Below, one piece after another: positions 16,677 to 25,322 of a DNA stretch of 46,636 bases. The DNA lies in assembly GCA_934661005.1 (NCBI GenBank), contig CAKUIK010000017.1:1-46636 (forward strand), read 5' to 3'. The notes beneath the pieces are model-generated. The model was given only the letters and a program-made list of their open reading frames with translations, was not told where the DNA came from and did not search any database. Each line of letters opens with the position of its first letter. Position 1 is the stretch's first letter. The position numbers and the translations under genes are program-made. The DNA comes from an uncultured Slackia sp. (GTDB taxonomy: Bacteria > Actinomycetota > Coriobacteriia > Coriobacteriales > Eggerthellaceae).

Positions 16677-16707
16677 GAAAGCCCTGGAATCGACTTCCGG
16701 GGCTTTC
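16677..16707. terminator. Bidirectional terminator between the membrane-protein and metY genes
   Basis: A 13-bp stem (GAAAGCCCTGGAA and its complement, one T-G wobble) encloses the loop TCGAC, with A/T-rich bases on both sides. It sits between two convergent genes and could serve both. Confidence 0.75.
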
Positions 16708-16776
16708 ATTATTTCAGCTTTGCGATTCGTGGCGCGGCTTTGTGGCTTGCCATGCGCGGTTGCCCTTCGCCTGAAG

Positions 16777-18084
<1,308 letters not shown>

Positions 18085-18107
18085 TGGAATGTCTCCTTAC
18101 ATAGTTC

Positions 18108-18125
18108 GATGGGCTGGTTCCCATC
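18108..18125 (-). promoter_or_regulatory. Small hairpin in the metY leader
   Basis: GATGGG and CCCATC form a 6-bp stem around six bases, about 25 bases before the metY start. It lies after the larger CCCGG hairpin and could be part of an alternative pairing scheme. Confidence 0.4.
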
Positions 18126-18150
18126 GTGAATGGAAATGTGCGGGTTAGTG

Positions 18151-18189
18151 GAGCTCCCGGCAGGTGTGAAAGCGAATCTACCGGGAGTT
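18151..18189 (-). promoter_or_regulatory. Hairpin overlapping the end of the metY leader ORF
   Basis: AGCTCCCGG and CCGGGAGTT arms (nine pairs with one G-T wobble) flank about 20 bases. The 5' arm on the transcript lies within the last codons of the leader ORF and its stop codon falls just inside the loop. A ribosome stalled or terminating there would disrupt this stem. Confidence 0.5.
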
Positions 18190-18213
18190 CGGCATTCGTT
18201 TCGTGTGTCGCAT
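18178..18213 (-). CDS. Leader peptide MRHTKRMPNSR upstream of metY (putative)
   Basis: An 11-codon ORF lies 93 bp upstream of metY on the same strand. Its ATG has an unusually good site, AAAGGAG, six bases upstream. It is the first start codon with a strong ribosome site after the near-consensus promoter at 18265-18293. It contains two Met and three Arg codons but no run of one amino acid. Its end overlaps an inverted repeat. The arrangement resembles attenuation by a leader peptide, which is an inference from layout alone. The alternative is a chance ORF within a longer untranslated leader. Confidence 0.5.
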   Translation of the reverse strand: MRHTKRMPNSR

Positions 18214-18264
18214 TCGGGGCTCCTTTCGAAATTCCCATTTCCCTACTCGTTTGGTCTGTTGAAC

Positions 18265-18293
18265 AGAATAGGGGTGCAGTCTAGTGCTGTCAA
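18265..18293 (-). promoter_or_regulatory. Near-consensus promoter of the metY transcript
   Basis: On the minus strand TTGACA (18293-18288) and TATTCT (18270-18265) are exactly 17 bp apart, which would start transcription near 18258. The leader would then be about 170 bases before metY and include the 11-codon ORF and two hairpins. Confidence 0.75.
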
Positions 18294-18700
18294 TCAGTAA
18301 AAACTGGTAGCCAGATATCTGCAGAATAGATAACGAATAGCGATGCAGCCATATAAAGAGAGGAAGTGTCAGGAAAGCCACGGCAATGATGGTTGTTGCG
18401 GGTTGCTGTAAGGCCCGAGGCAATGAACGCGAAGAAACCGCGATTTTACTGGAGTGCCAATTCGGCTCTGTACCGTTTCGTTTCTTCCCGTTGTCGTTCG
18501 TTTGATCGCGCATTGGGGCTGCGGGCGGTTTGGGACGAACTGGCGCGAACGGAACTGGGCGGTGTGCCGATTCGGGCGCGGTATTTTCTTGGCTTCGGTG
18601 ATGTGCGATTATCGGTTCTATCAGAACGCGCGCCGAGCTTGGGCGACTCAGCACGGCTCGACCTTTAGGCGCATACATCAAACAAGAGAGGAGCGCTCGC
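18294..18700. other. Intergenic region upstream of the molbindin gene
   Basis: Short ORFs occur here on both strands but none has both a ribosome site and a recognisable product. I see no match to the Moco RNA motif. A perfect palindrome, GTTCT-ATC-AGAAC (18615-18627), lies 74 bp before the molbindin start and is a candidate operator. Confidence 0.35.
18615..18627. promoter_or_regulatory. Palindrome upstream of the molbindin gene, candidate operator
   Basis: GTTCTATCAGAAC is a perfect inverted repeat with a 3-base centre. The half-sites resemble the CTGTTC/GAACAG arms that flank the -10 element of the neighbouring regulator gene (19352-19381), but the spacing differs. Confidence 0.35.
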
Positions 18701-19126
18701 ATGAAGATTTCTGCACGCAACCAGTTCGAAGGTACCATTTCCAGCGTTGTCGAAGGCTCTGTGAACGGCGTTGTAACCATCGATTTCGAGGGTTATGCCA
18801 TTAAGGCCGACATCACTATGGAATCCATCAAGGGCCTCGAGCTCGCTGAGGGCAAAAAGGCGTTCGCCATCATTAAAGCTTCTAATGTGATGTTCGCCGC
18901 TGGCGGCGAACCCATCAAGAACATTTCCGCTCGCAATCAGCTCGTGGGCACCGTCACCGCCATTAAAGAAGGCGCCGTGAACGGCCATGTCGCGCTCGAG
19001 CTCGCCGACGGCAACAAGGTCACCGGCTCCATCACCAACGAGGCCATCGAGTCGCTCGGCCTGGCCGAAGGCGAGAAGGCTGTTGCCATCATCAAGTCGA
19101 CCGACGTCATGGTGGGCGTGGAGTAG
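18701..19126 (+). CDS. Tandem Mop-domain molbindin (molybdate/tungstate-binding protein)
   Basis: This 141-residue protein consists of two Mop (TOBE-like) domains, at residues 1-68 and 74-141. Each begins with the hallmark ISARNQ(F/L)xGT and ends with AIIK(A/S)(S/T)(N/D)VM. Di-Mop molbindins assemble into small rings that bind molybdate or tungstate in the cytosol and buffer or store the oxyanion. There is no DNA-binding or ATPase domain, so it is a stand-alone molbindin and not ModE or ModC. AGAGGAG lies seven bases before the ATG. It precedes a helix-turn-helix regulator with a periplasmic-binding-like domain and shares the window with two molybdoenzymes, which supports a role in Mo supply. 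Confidence 0.93.
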   Translation: MKISARNQFEGTISSVVEGSVNGVVTIDFEGYAIKADITMESIKGLELAEGKKAFAIIKASNVMFAAGGEPIKNISARNQLVGTVTAIKEGAVNGHVALELADGNKVTGSITNEAIESLGLAEGEKAVAIIKSTDVMVGVE

Positions 19127-19310
19127 GCCAAGCGCACCTTGGGCGATCTGTGCCGCGATGCGAATGGGCGACATGAGGGGTGATTGGCGCCCCCGCTCGC
19201 TTCTTGGCCGCCTTGCATAACGAACGCTTCGCCTGGCCAATCTCGGTCGTGAATCAGATTACGTGACGAAAGGCGCGATTAGCGCACCGCCACCCATTCC
19301 TTATCGCGTG

Positions 19311-19340
19311 AAAGGCAGTCTTCGGACTGCCTTTTCTTTT
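19311..19340 (+). terminator. Terminator between molbindin and regulator genes
   Basis: AAAGGCAGTC and GACTGCCTTT form a perfect 10-bp stem around the stable loop TTCG, followed by TCTTTT. It lies about 185 bases after the molbindin stop, so the two genes are probably separate transcripts. Confidence 0.88.
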
Positions 19341-19351
19341 CCGATTATTTC

Positions 19352-19381
19352 CTGTTCCGAATAATCTATAATCGAGAACAG
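19352..19381. promoter_or_regulatory. Promoter with flanking inverted repeat upstream of the molybdate-type regulator
   Basis: A consensus -10 hexamer TATAAT is at 19367-19372. It is bracketed by CTGTTC (19352-19357) and GAACAG (19376-19381), an exact inverted repeat that would place a dimeric repressor over the promoter. No good -35 hexamer is seen. Autoregulation is the simplest reading. Confidence 0.55.
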
Positions 19382-19405
19382 TGTTGATAAGGAAAGGGGG
19401 CTTTC

Positions 19406-20374
19406 GTGCGCGAAGACGAGGCATTGCGGGTCGAAGACGTATCGGCGTTGCTCGGCGTGGGTCGCAACACCGTGTACTCGCTTGCGAAATCGGGCGAACT
19501 CGCGTCGTACCGCGTGGGCCGCAAGCTGCGCTTCACGCGCGCCGATGTCGAGCGCTACATCGAGGCGTCCAAAACGGGCGGCTCGCCAGCCTCGACGGGG
19601 CCCATTCCTGTTGCGCCCGCATCTGCTCCCTCTTCCTCGCCGTATGTGGCAGCCATTCCCGAGCTGGCCCCTGCAAGCGACCCCTTCGTTATTTCCGGCG
19701 GAGACATTTCGGGCGACATTATCGCCCATGCACTTTCGGGGCGAGGTTTTCCCTGCTCGCGCGCCTATTTGGGAAGCTATCTCGCGCTCATCGATTTGTA
19801 TCTCGGTCGCGCCGATGCCGCTGTTGTGCACCTGTTCGACCGCAAATCGGGCACGTACAACATTCCTTATGTGCAGCGCCTCGCGCCTGGCGTGCCGGTG
19901 TCGGTGGTGCGCGTTGCCCGCCGCAGCGTGGGGCTTATTGTGCAGGCCGGCAACCCCAAGCGCCTGCATTCGTGGGGCAGCCTGCTTACGCGCGACGCGT
20001 CGCTCGTGAATGTCGCGCGTGGTTCGGCTATGCGCGTGCTGCTCGACGAGGTGCTGTGTGAGCTTGAAGCGCGCCCTGAATCGGTGCGCGGCTACGATCG
20101 CGAGGTTTCGTCGCCCGATGCGGTGGCGTCGTTTGTCGCCAAGGGGGCGGCCGAGGCGGGCGTGGGCACATCGAACCTCGCCCAAGCGACTCTGGGCGTC
20201 GATTTCTTGCCCATGCAAAACGAGTGGATCGACATCGTGGTGAAGAAAAACGAGCGCACGCGCCCGCTCGTGCGCGCCATTAAGCGTCTGGGCGATGATC
20301 CTCGCGTGCGCCGCGAGCTCGAGGCTCTTGGTTTCGACGCATCTCGCCTGGGCTCCATTATCTACGAGTCATAA
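19406..20374 (+). CDS. Helix-turn-helix regulator with a periplasmic-binding-like domain (molybdate/tungstate-responsive type)
   Basis: The 322-residue protein joins an excisionase-type helix-turn-helix (residues 5-52; LRVEDVSALLGVGRNTVYSL and YRVGRKLRFTRADVERYI) to a C-terminal domain of the substrate-binding protein superfamily (about 90-320; SGGDISGDII, then LIVQAGNPKRLHSW and AGVGTSNLAQ). A Pro/Ala/Ser-rich linker connects them. Regulators with this layout (COG1910-type) are found beside molybdate and tungstate transporters, where the C-terminal domain senses the oxyanion. Here the neighbour is a molbindin, which fits. The GTG start at 19406 follows GGAAAGGGGG by five bases. An inverted repeat over the TATAAT promoter suggests autoregulation. 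Confidence 0.85.
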   Translation: MREDEALRVEDVSALLGVGRNTVYSLAKSGELASYRVGRKLRFTRADVERYIEASKTGGSPASTGPIPVAPASAPSSSPYVAAIPELAPASDPFVISGGDISGDIIAHALSGRGFPCSRAYLGSYLALIDLYLGRADAAVVHLFDRKSGTYNIPYVQRLAPGVPVSVVRVARRSVGLIVQAGNPKRLHSWGSLLTRDASLVNVARGSAMRVLLDEVLCELEARPESVRGYDREVSSPDAVASFVAKGAAEAGVGTSNLAQATLGVDFLPMQNEWIDIVVKKNERTRPLVRAIKRLGDDPRVRRELEALGFDASRLGSIIYES

Positions 20375-20408
20375 CCTGTTACATGCTCGCAGCGTTTAAC
20401 AGGTTTTT
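20373..20408 (+). terminator. TCGCA-loop hairpin terminator of the regulator gene
   Basis: AACCTGTTACATGC and GCGTTTAACAGGTT pair around TCGCA, with one C-T mismatch and one T-G wobble, followed by TTTTT. The hairpin begins inside the stop codon of the regulator gene. It belongs to the same family as 4672 and 10671. Confidence 0.8.
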
Positions 20409-20683
20409 GGGATATTGCGGCGAAGAAGGCGAGCCAGCCCGCCATCCTCATTGCAGAGAAGAGGCGGGCTTGCCTTGTCGTCTTCGCTGCGTCAGCTGCG
20501 GCAAGCTGGGCTTTCGACGTCTCAAATGAATGCAAAATAACTTATTCCACCTGTCGTTTTCCGCCAGGCCGATTCTTCGTGCGCCGTATAATTCAGGCAG
20601 GCGCGTTGCGCGTTTTCGCGAACCCGTTAAACGCTACGAGCATGTAACAGGCTTCGGGTATTCGACGGGAGAAAGGAATCCCC
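20409..20683. other. Intergenic region before the alpha/beta hydrolase
   Basis: No gene is supported. A TATAAT hexamer at 20587-20592 is a likely -10 element for the hydrolase, without a clear -35. The reverse-oriented hairpin element at 20621-20654 would lie in the 5' leader. Confidence 0.5.
20621..20654 (-). repeat. Recurring TCGTA-loop palindrome, reverse orientation, in the 5' leader of the hydrolase gene
   Basis: On the plus strand AACCCGTTAAACGC, loop TACGA, then GCATGTAACAGGCTT. It matches the copy at 1558 in orientation and in flanks (CGCGAACC before it, CTTCGG after it), and in position relative to a following gene (about 30-75 bases before the start codon). No T run follows. Confidence 0.6.
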
Positions 20684-21541
20684 ATGGTGCAGGAATACAC
20701 GTTCGAGACGTTCGATGGCACGGAGCTTTTCGGCAAGACCGATTCGGTGGCCGATCCGCGCGGCGTGGTGGTTGTCGTGCACGGCTTGTGCGAGCATCAA
20801 GGCCGCTACGACTATCTCACCATGCGCCTGAACGCGCAGGGCTATTCGGTGTATCGCTTCGACCATCGCGGCCATGGCCGTTCGAAGGGCACTAAGGTCT
20901 TCTATTCCGTCTTTGATGAAATCGCGAAAGACATCGACGTCGTGGTCGACCGCGCGATTGCCGAAAACCCCGAGGCTCCGCTGTTCATCGTGGGCCATTC
21001 CATGGGCGGCTACGGCGCGGCGTTGTACGGGCACCTGCATCCCGGCAAGGTCGACGGCTACGTGCTCTCGGGTGCGTGGACCCGCGACAATAAAGGCTTG
21101 GGAACGGGTGCGGTTGAGGCCGATGCTCCCGATTTGGCCTACATGCCCAACGAGCTGGGCGATGGCGTGTGTTCCGACCCATCGGTGGGCGAGGCGTACA
21201 TGACCGACCCCTATGTTATTAAAGAGATGTCGTTCGGCCTGTTCCGCGCGCTGCACAAAGGCCATGCATGGATGCGCGAGAACGCGAGCCGCTTCGTTGA
21301 TCCGGTGCTCATTCTGCATGGCGGCGACGACGGCCTTGTGGCCCCGAAAGACAGCCTGGAGCTCTACGAGCAAATTGCCTCGTGGGACAAGAGCCTGCGC
21401 ATCTATGCTGGCCTCTATCACGAGATTTTCAACGAATACGACAAGGATGCCGTTATCGAAGACGCCCTCGATTGGCTCAACCTGCACGCCGATTTGGAAT
21501 TCATCGACGTTGAGGAAGAGGAAGTCGAAGGCGACGAATAG
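20684..21541 (+). CDS. Alpha/beta hydrolase, monoacylglycerol lipase/lysophospholipase-like
   Basis: This 285-residue protein has the order of the serine hydrolases of the PldB/monoacylglycerol-lipase group. The oxyanion region VVVHGLCEHQGRYD is near residues 30-42, FDHRGHGRS follows, and the nucleophile elbow GHSMGG is near residue 106. A catalytic Asp lies in LHGGDDGLV and the His in YHEIFNEYD. No signal peptide is present, so the enzyme is cytosolic or loosely membrane-associated. It would hydrolyse ester bonds of small lipids or similar esters; the substrate is not readable. The C-terminal tail is very acidic (DVEEEEVEGDE). GAGAAAGG lies before the ATG. Confidence 0.88.
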   Translation: MVQEYTFETFDGTELFGKTDSVADPRGVVVVVHGLCEHQGRYDYLTMRLNAQGYSVYRFDHRGHGRSKGTKVFYSVFDEIAKDIDVVVDRAIAENPEAPLFIVGHSMGGYGAALYGHLHPGKVDGYVLSGAWTRDNKGLGTGAVEADAPDLAYMPNELGDGVCSDPSVGEAYMTDPYVIKEMSFGLFRALHKGHAWMRENASRFVDPVLILHGGDDGLVAPKDSLELYEQIASWDKSLRIYAGLYHEIFNEYDKDAVIEDALDWLNLHADLEFIDVEEEEVEGDE

Positions 21542-21588
21542 CCGGCCGCCGCTCAAGGGCGTGGCGTAAACAAAGAAAGCTCAGAACG

Positions 21589-21626
21589 AAAAAGCGGGCC
21601 TCGCGCGGAAGATGCGCGAGGCCCGC
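21589..21626 (-). terminator. Terminator of the MarR-ADH-ALDH cluster
   Basis: GCGGGCCTCGCGC and its complement form a perfect 13-bp stem with a 7-base loop (21594-21626). Five A on the plus strand at 21589-21593 become the T run for leftward transcripts, so it ends the minus-strand cluster starting at 25086. It lies 160 bases past the ALDH stop. Confidence 0.85.
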
Positions 21627-21785
21627 AGCGTTTGGGTGGGCGGTCGGTGGGTGCCCGAGGCGCTGCGGGCCGGTTTTTCTCGTTGCGGCTGCAGCCCGTT
21701 GGATTTGATTCGCAACGGCCGGCTTCGTACATTTATTTCAGGGCGAGATGGTGCCCGCCACGCTGTTTGGCTCGCTCGTGCGCCG

Positions 21786-23168
21786 CTATCGCAGGAACAC
21801 GTGCAGCAGCTTTTCGTAGAGCGCGCTCGAATACGGCTGGTAGCGCATGGGCAAATCGAGCCACGTTTTCTTGTCGACAATCGATTTGACGTGCGAAAAC
21901 GCTTCGAACCCGCGCTTGCCGTGGTAGCCGCCCATGCCACTTTCGCCCACGCCGCCAAACGCCATCTCGCTTGTCGCCAGGTGGATGACGACGTCGTTGA
22001 TGCAGCCGCCGCCGAATTGCAGCTCGTGCGTGAAGCGGTCGATGTGCCCCTTGTCACTCGAGAACAAATATGCGGCAAGCGGCTTCGCCTTGCCTTTGAG
22101 CCCTTGCGCCACCTGGTCAAACGTCTCGAACGTGAGAATGGGCAGAATCGGACCGAAAATCTCTTCGCCCATAACCGCGTCGCCCGCCACGACGCCGTCC
22201 ATAATCGTGGGCGCGATGCGGCAGCTTTCGGCGTCGCGCTCGCCGCCATGCGCTACTTTGCCCTCGTCGATGAGCCCGCATAAACGCTCGAAGTGCTTCT
22301 GGTTCACGATTTTGCCGTAGTCGGCGTTGGCCAGCGGGTCTTTGCCGAATTGGAGTTCGACCTGTTTCGCCAGCTCAGCGACGAGCTTATCGTGCACGCT
22401 GCGCTCGACGAGCACGTAATCGGGCGCCACGCACGTCTGACCGCAGTTCAAGAACTTTCCGAACGCGATGCGCTTGGCGGCAAGCTCGATGTTCGCGCTC
22501 GCGTCCACAATGCACGGGCTCTTTCCGCCCAGCTCAAGCACGGCGGGCGTGAGGAACTCGGCCGCATGTCGCAGCACTTCCTTGCCCACGTTCTGGCTTC
22601 CGGTGAAGAAGATGAAGTCGAATTTCTGCTCGAGCAGCGCGGTGTTTTCCGCACGGCCACCCGTGACGACCGCCACGTGCTCGGGCGCGAAGCATTCCGC
22701 GACAATGCGCTCGATAATCGCGCTGGTCGCCGGCGAATAGGCGCTCGGCTTCAAAATAACGGTGTTACCTGCGGCGATGGTGTCGGCGAGCGGGTCGACG
22801 GTCAGCAGGAACGGGTAGTTCCACGGGCTCATGACGAGCGTGCTGCCGTAGGGCACCGCCTGCGTGAAGCTGTGCGAGGCGAATTGCGCGAGCGGCGTGC
22901 GCACGGTTTTGCGGCGCGCCAGTTTGCGCGTGTGCTTGATCATGTACGAGATTTCGGTGAGCGCCAGGCCGCTTTCGCACATGAAGCCTTCGTAGGCGCT
23001 CTTGCCCAAATCGGCCGTGAGCGCCGCGTGGATGTCGTCTTCGTGCGCCTTCACGGCGTCGTAGAGCGCATGCAGGCTCTTGATGCGGAAATCGACGGAA
23101 AGCGTGGCTCCGCTGTTGAAGAAGGCGCGCTGCGCGCCCGCGAGTGCTTGGATTTCTTCGCCGGTCAT
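21786..23168 (-). CDS. Aldehyde dehydrogenase (class 3-like)
   Basis: This 460-residue NAD(P)-dependent aldehyde dehydrogenase oxidises an aldehyde to the acid. Visible are SPWNYPFLL, the cofactor segment FFTGSQNVGKEV, the general base in LELGGKSP, and the catalytic Cys in FLNCGQTCVAPDY. The length and the GESGMGGYHGKRGFEAFSH ending fit the class 3/fatty-aldehyde and coniferyl-aldehyde group, which often ends in a hydrophobic tail; this one ends LYEKLLHVFLR. The ATG overlaps the stop codon of the alcohol dehydrogenase gene (TAATG), so translation is coupled. Together the two enzymes would take an alcohol to a carboxylate, or the reverse. A TTG start four codons earlier is possible. Confidence 0.9.
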   Translation of the reverse strand: MTGEEIQALAGAQRAFFNSGATLSVDFRIKSLHALYDAVKAHEDDIHAALTADLGKSAYEGFMCESGLALTEISYMIKHTRKLARRKTVRTPLAQFASHSFTQAVPYGSTLVMSPWNYPFLLTVDPLADTIAAGNTVILKPSAYSPATSAIIERIVAECFAPEHVAVVTGGRAENTALLEQKFDFIFFTGSQNVGKEVLRHAAEFLTPAVLELGGKSPCIVDASANIELAAKRIAFGKFLNCGQTCVAPDYVLVERSVHDKLVAELAKQVELQFGKDPLANADYGKIVNQKHFERLCGLIDEGKVAHGGERDAESCRIAPTIMDGVVAGDAVMGEEIFGPILPILTFETFDQVAQGLKGKAKPLAAYLFSSDKGHIDRFTHELQFGGGCINDVVIHLATSEMAFGGVGESGMGGYHGKRGFEAFSHVKSIVDKKTWLDLPMRYQPYSSALYEKLLHVFLR

Positions 23169-24376
23169 TATTCGTTCCAATCTGCGATTTCTTCATAGAG
23201 GGCGGCCAGTTCGTGCTCGGTCATGAGCTTGGGCACGGGATAGAGCGGGTTCGCCTCGCGCTCGGCCGTATGAGCCAGATGCGCGATGTCATCGCGCTTG
23301 ATGCCGCTGATTTTCTCGGGGATCTTCATGCTCGCGTTGAGTTCCTTAATTGCCGCGATGAACTTCGCGGCGCCTTCAGCGTCGGAATCGGTTGCGGCGC
23401 ATACGCCCGCAGCCACGCCGAGCTGGTGAAGCTTTTTGTGCGCCGCCTCGCCGTACGCTTCGAGCACGTAGGGCAGAATCACGGCGTTAGCCAGGCCATG
23501 GGGCACGCCGTATTGGCCGCCGAGCGAGTGCGCGATGGCGTGCACGTAGCCCACGTACGACATGGAAAACGCGATGCCCGCCTTGTACGCGGCGTGCAGC
23601 ATGTTCTCGCGAGCCTCGTGGTCGTCGCCATGCTCATAGGCGCGCTGGATGTTGCCGAATATCAGCTTGGTCGCCTCGAGTGCGAGTTCGCGCGTTTGTT
23701 TGGTGGTTGACCTGCCGATATGGGCTTCCACGGCGTGTGTGAGCGCATCCATGCCCGTGGTGGAGGTAAGATGCGGCGGCAGGGTGTAGGTGAGGCGCGC
23801 GTCGAGCACGGCGTAATGGGGAATGAGCGGGAAGCTCATGATCGCGTATTTGTGATGCTCGCGGCCGTCGGTAATCACGGCGGCCAGGGTGACTTCGCTG
23901 CCCGTGCCGGCGGTGGTGGGAATGGCGATAATCGGGGGCGTTGCCTTGAGCACGCGCAGAACACCCTTCATGCGCGAAAGCGGCTTGTTCGGGTATGCGA
24001 CGCGCGCGCCCACGGCCTTGGCGCAGTCCATCGACGAGCCGCCGCCAATTGCGATAATCGCGGTGCATTGGCGCTGATGGTAGAGTTCAAGCGCTTCTTC
24101 GACCTGGTCGACGGTGGGGTTGGGCTGGGTTTTGTCGTACACGGCGTAGTTCACGCCCACATCGCTCAGCGCCGCCTCGAGCGGCTCGGTGAGCCCGTTT
24201 TCTACGATGCCGCGGTCGGTTACGACGAGTGCGGTGCGGGCCTGCTCCTTCGCAAGAACGGGGCCTAAATCGGCGCATGAGCGAACAATCTCGGGCTCGC
24301 GGTAGGGGAGCACCGGGAGCACGGCGCGAAAGCCGATTTGGAAGGCGCGGCAGTAGGCTTTTTTGAGGAAAAACAT
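23168..24376 (-). CDS. Iron-containing alcohol dehydrogenase
   Basis: The 402-residue product is a group III (iron-type) alcohol dehydrogenase. It has the NAD-binding GGGSSMD near residue 107, the PTTAGTGSE loop, and four metal-ligand positions: Asp in VLDARLT and His in GMDALTHAVEAH, VHAIAHSLGG and GVPHGLANA. It interconverts a primary alcohol and its aldehyde. The chosen ATG at 24376 begins MFFLKKAYCRAFQIGF, where homology to the family starts; upstream in-frame codons lack a ribosome site. It is translationally coupled to the aldehyde dehydrogenase and lies downstream of a MarR regulator on the same strand, 209 bp away. The intervening stretch is low-complexity, GC-rich sequence without a gene. 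Confidence 0.92.
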   Translation of the reverse strand: MFFLKKAYCRAFQIGFRAVLPVLPYREPEIVRSCADLGPVLAKEQARTALVVTDRGIVENGLTEPLEAALSDVGVNYAVYDKTQPNPTVDQVEEALELYHQRQCTAIIAIGGGSSMDCAKAVGARVAYPNKPLSRMKGVLRVLKATPPIIAIPTTAGTGSEVTLAAVITDGREHHKYAIMSFPLIPHYAVLDARLTYTLPPHLTSTTGMDALTHAVEAHIGRSTTKQTRELALEATKLIFGNIQRAYEHGDDHEARENMLHAAYKAGIAFSMSYVGYVHAIAHSLGGQYGVPHGLANAVILPYVLEAYGEAAHKKLHQLGVAAGVCAATDSDAEGAAKFIAAIKELNASMKIPEKISGIKRDDIAHLAHTAEREANPLYPVPKLMTEHELAALYEEIADWNE

Positions 24377-24585
24377 GACAGGCTTCTCTTTCTTGGGCGG
24401 TGGTTGCTTCGACGGCGCATGGGCGCGCCGCGAGGGTGGGTGGCAGCGCGCGGTTGTCGCGTGGCCAGATGACGTGTGCGGCATCGCATGGCCGGACGGC
24501 ATATGCGCAGTTGACGCGCGTGGCGGTTGGCATGCGCGTGGTTGCCGCATGGGATGCGCTCGAGGGGCGCACTTCTAGCTGGGGC

Positions 24586-25086
24586 TTAATTCGCGCTTGC
24601 GTTCGACGCTCGCTTAGCTGGCGTGTTGCCGTCGCGTTTCGCTTCGATCGGTTCGCTCGCGATGGCGCCTAAACGGTCGCTCACCGCTGCGAGGCTTTGG
24701 TAGAACGCTGCACGCTGCTCATCGGTGAGGCTGCCATCGATTTCCTGAAGCACCATCGCGATTTTCTGCGCAATCGCATCGCCTGCCTGCTCGCCTTTCT
24801 TGGTGAGCACCAGGGGGCATTTGTAGGGCTTGGCGCCGCTGGCCGTAACTTCGATGAACCCCTCCGATTTCAGGTGGTCGATTGCGCGCGACACGGCTGC
24901 CTTGTCTTCCTCGCAGCGCTCGCACAGCTCGGCTGCGGTAAGGCTTCCTTGCGAGCGAAGGTAGTGCAGACACGACACGTGGATGCTTTTCAGTCCCCAG
25001 TCGGCCATTTCCTGATTTTTGATTTTACGAATGCTGCGGTTGATTCGGCTTATGAGTATGGTGAATGTCTCGAATCGGTCTTCCAT
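24586..25086 (-). CDS. MarR-family transcriptional regulator
   Basis: This 166-residue protein has the MarR winged-helix core: helices through LKSIHVSCLHYLRSQGSLTA, a recognition helix in CEEDKAAVSRAIDHLKSEGFI, and the wing with PLVLTKKGEQ. It probably dimerises through its N- and C-terminal helices. Two palindromes built on TTGA/TCAA half-sites lie 20-76 bp upstream of its start, so it likely represses itself. It may also control the ADH-ALDH pair downstream or the divergent symporter gene. AGAAAGG lies before the ATG at 25086. Ligand unknown. Confidence 0.88.
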   Translation of the reverse strand: MEDRFETFTILISRINRSIRKIKNQEMADWGLKSIHVSCLHYLRSQGSLTAAELCERCEEDKAAVSRAIDHLKSEGFIEVTASGAKPYKCPLVLTKKGEQAGDAIAQKIAMVLQEIDGSLTDEQRAAFYQSLAAVSDRLGAIASEPIEAKRDGNTPAKRASNASAN

Positions 25087-25106
25087 GGCGCCTTTCTGAA
25101 TGGGTG

Positions 25107-25124
25107 ATGTTGATTAATCAACAT
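25107..25124. promoter_or_regulatory. MarR-type operator, proximal palindrome
   Basis: ATGTTGATTAATCAACAT is a perfect 18-bp inverted repeat 20 bp before the marR start. The half-site TTGATT/AATCAA and length are typical of MarR binding sites. Confidence 0.65.
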
Positions 25125-25141
25125 GTGGAAGTTGACCATAG

Positions 25142-25163
25142 ACTTGTTGATATGTCAACAAGT
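25142..25163. promoter_or_regulatory. MarR-type operator, distal palindrome
   Basis: ACTTGTTGA and TCAACAAGT are exact 9-bp arms around TATG. The centre is 37 bp from that of the proximal palindrome, and both contain GTTGA/TCAAC, so two dimers of the same regulator could bind. Confidence 0.65.
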
Positions 25164-25322
25164 TCCGCAGAAAGCCCTTCGCGCGCTCCTTTTGGCGATG
25201 ACACAGCCTTTTGCCCGGTCGCGGCTTTGAAACAGCCTTTGGGCGGCGTCGCCTGGCTCCCTGCGTTCCCTGAAACATACTGGAAAACTTTCTCCCATAG
25301 CATATATAGAGTGTTGCAATCA

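Noticed and set aside
18393..18668. A 91-codon ORF before the molbindin gene
   Set aside because: It has no ribosome site and no family resemblance, and it lies where promoters are expected.
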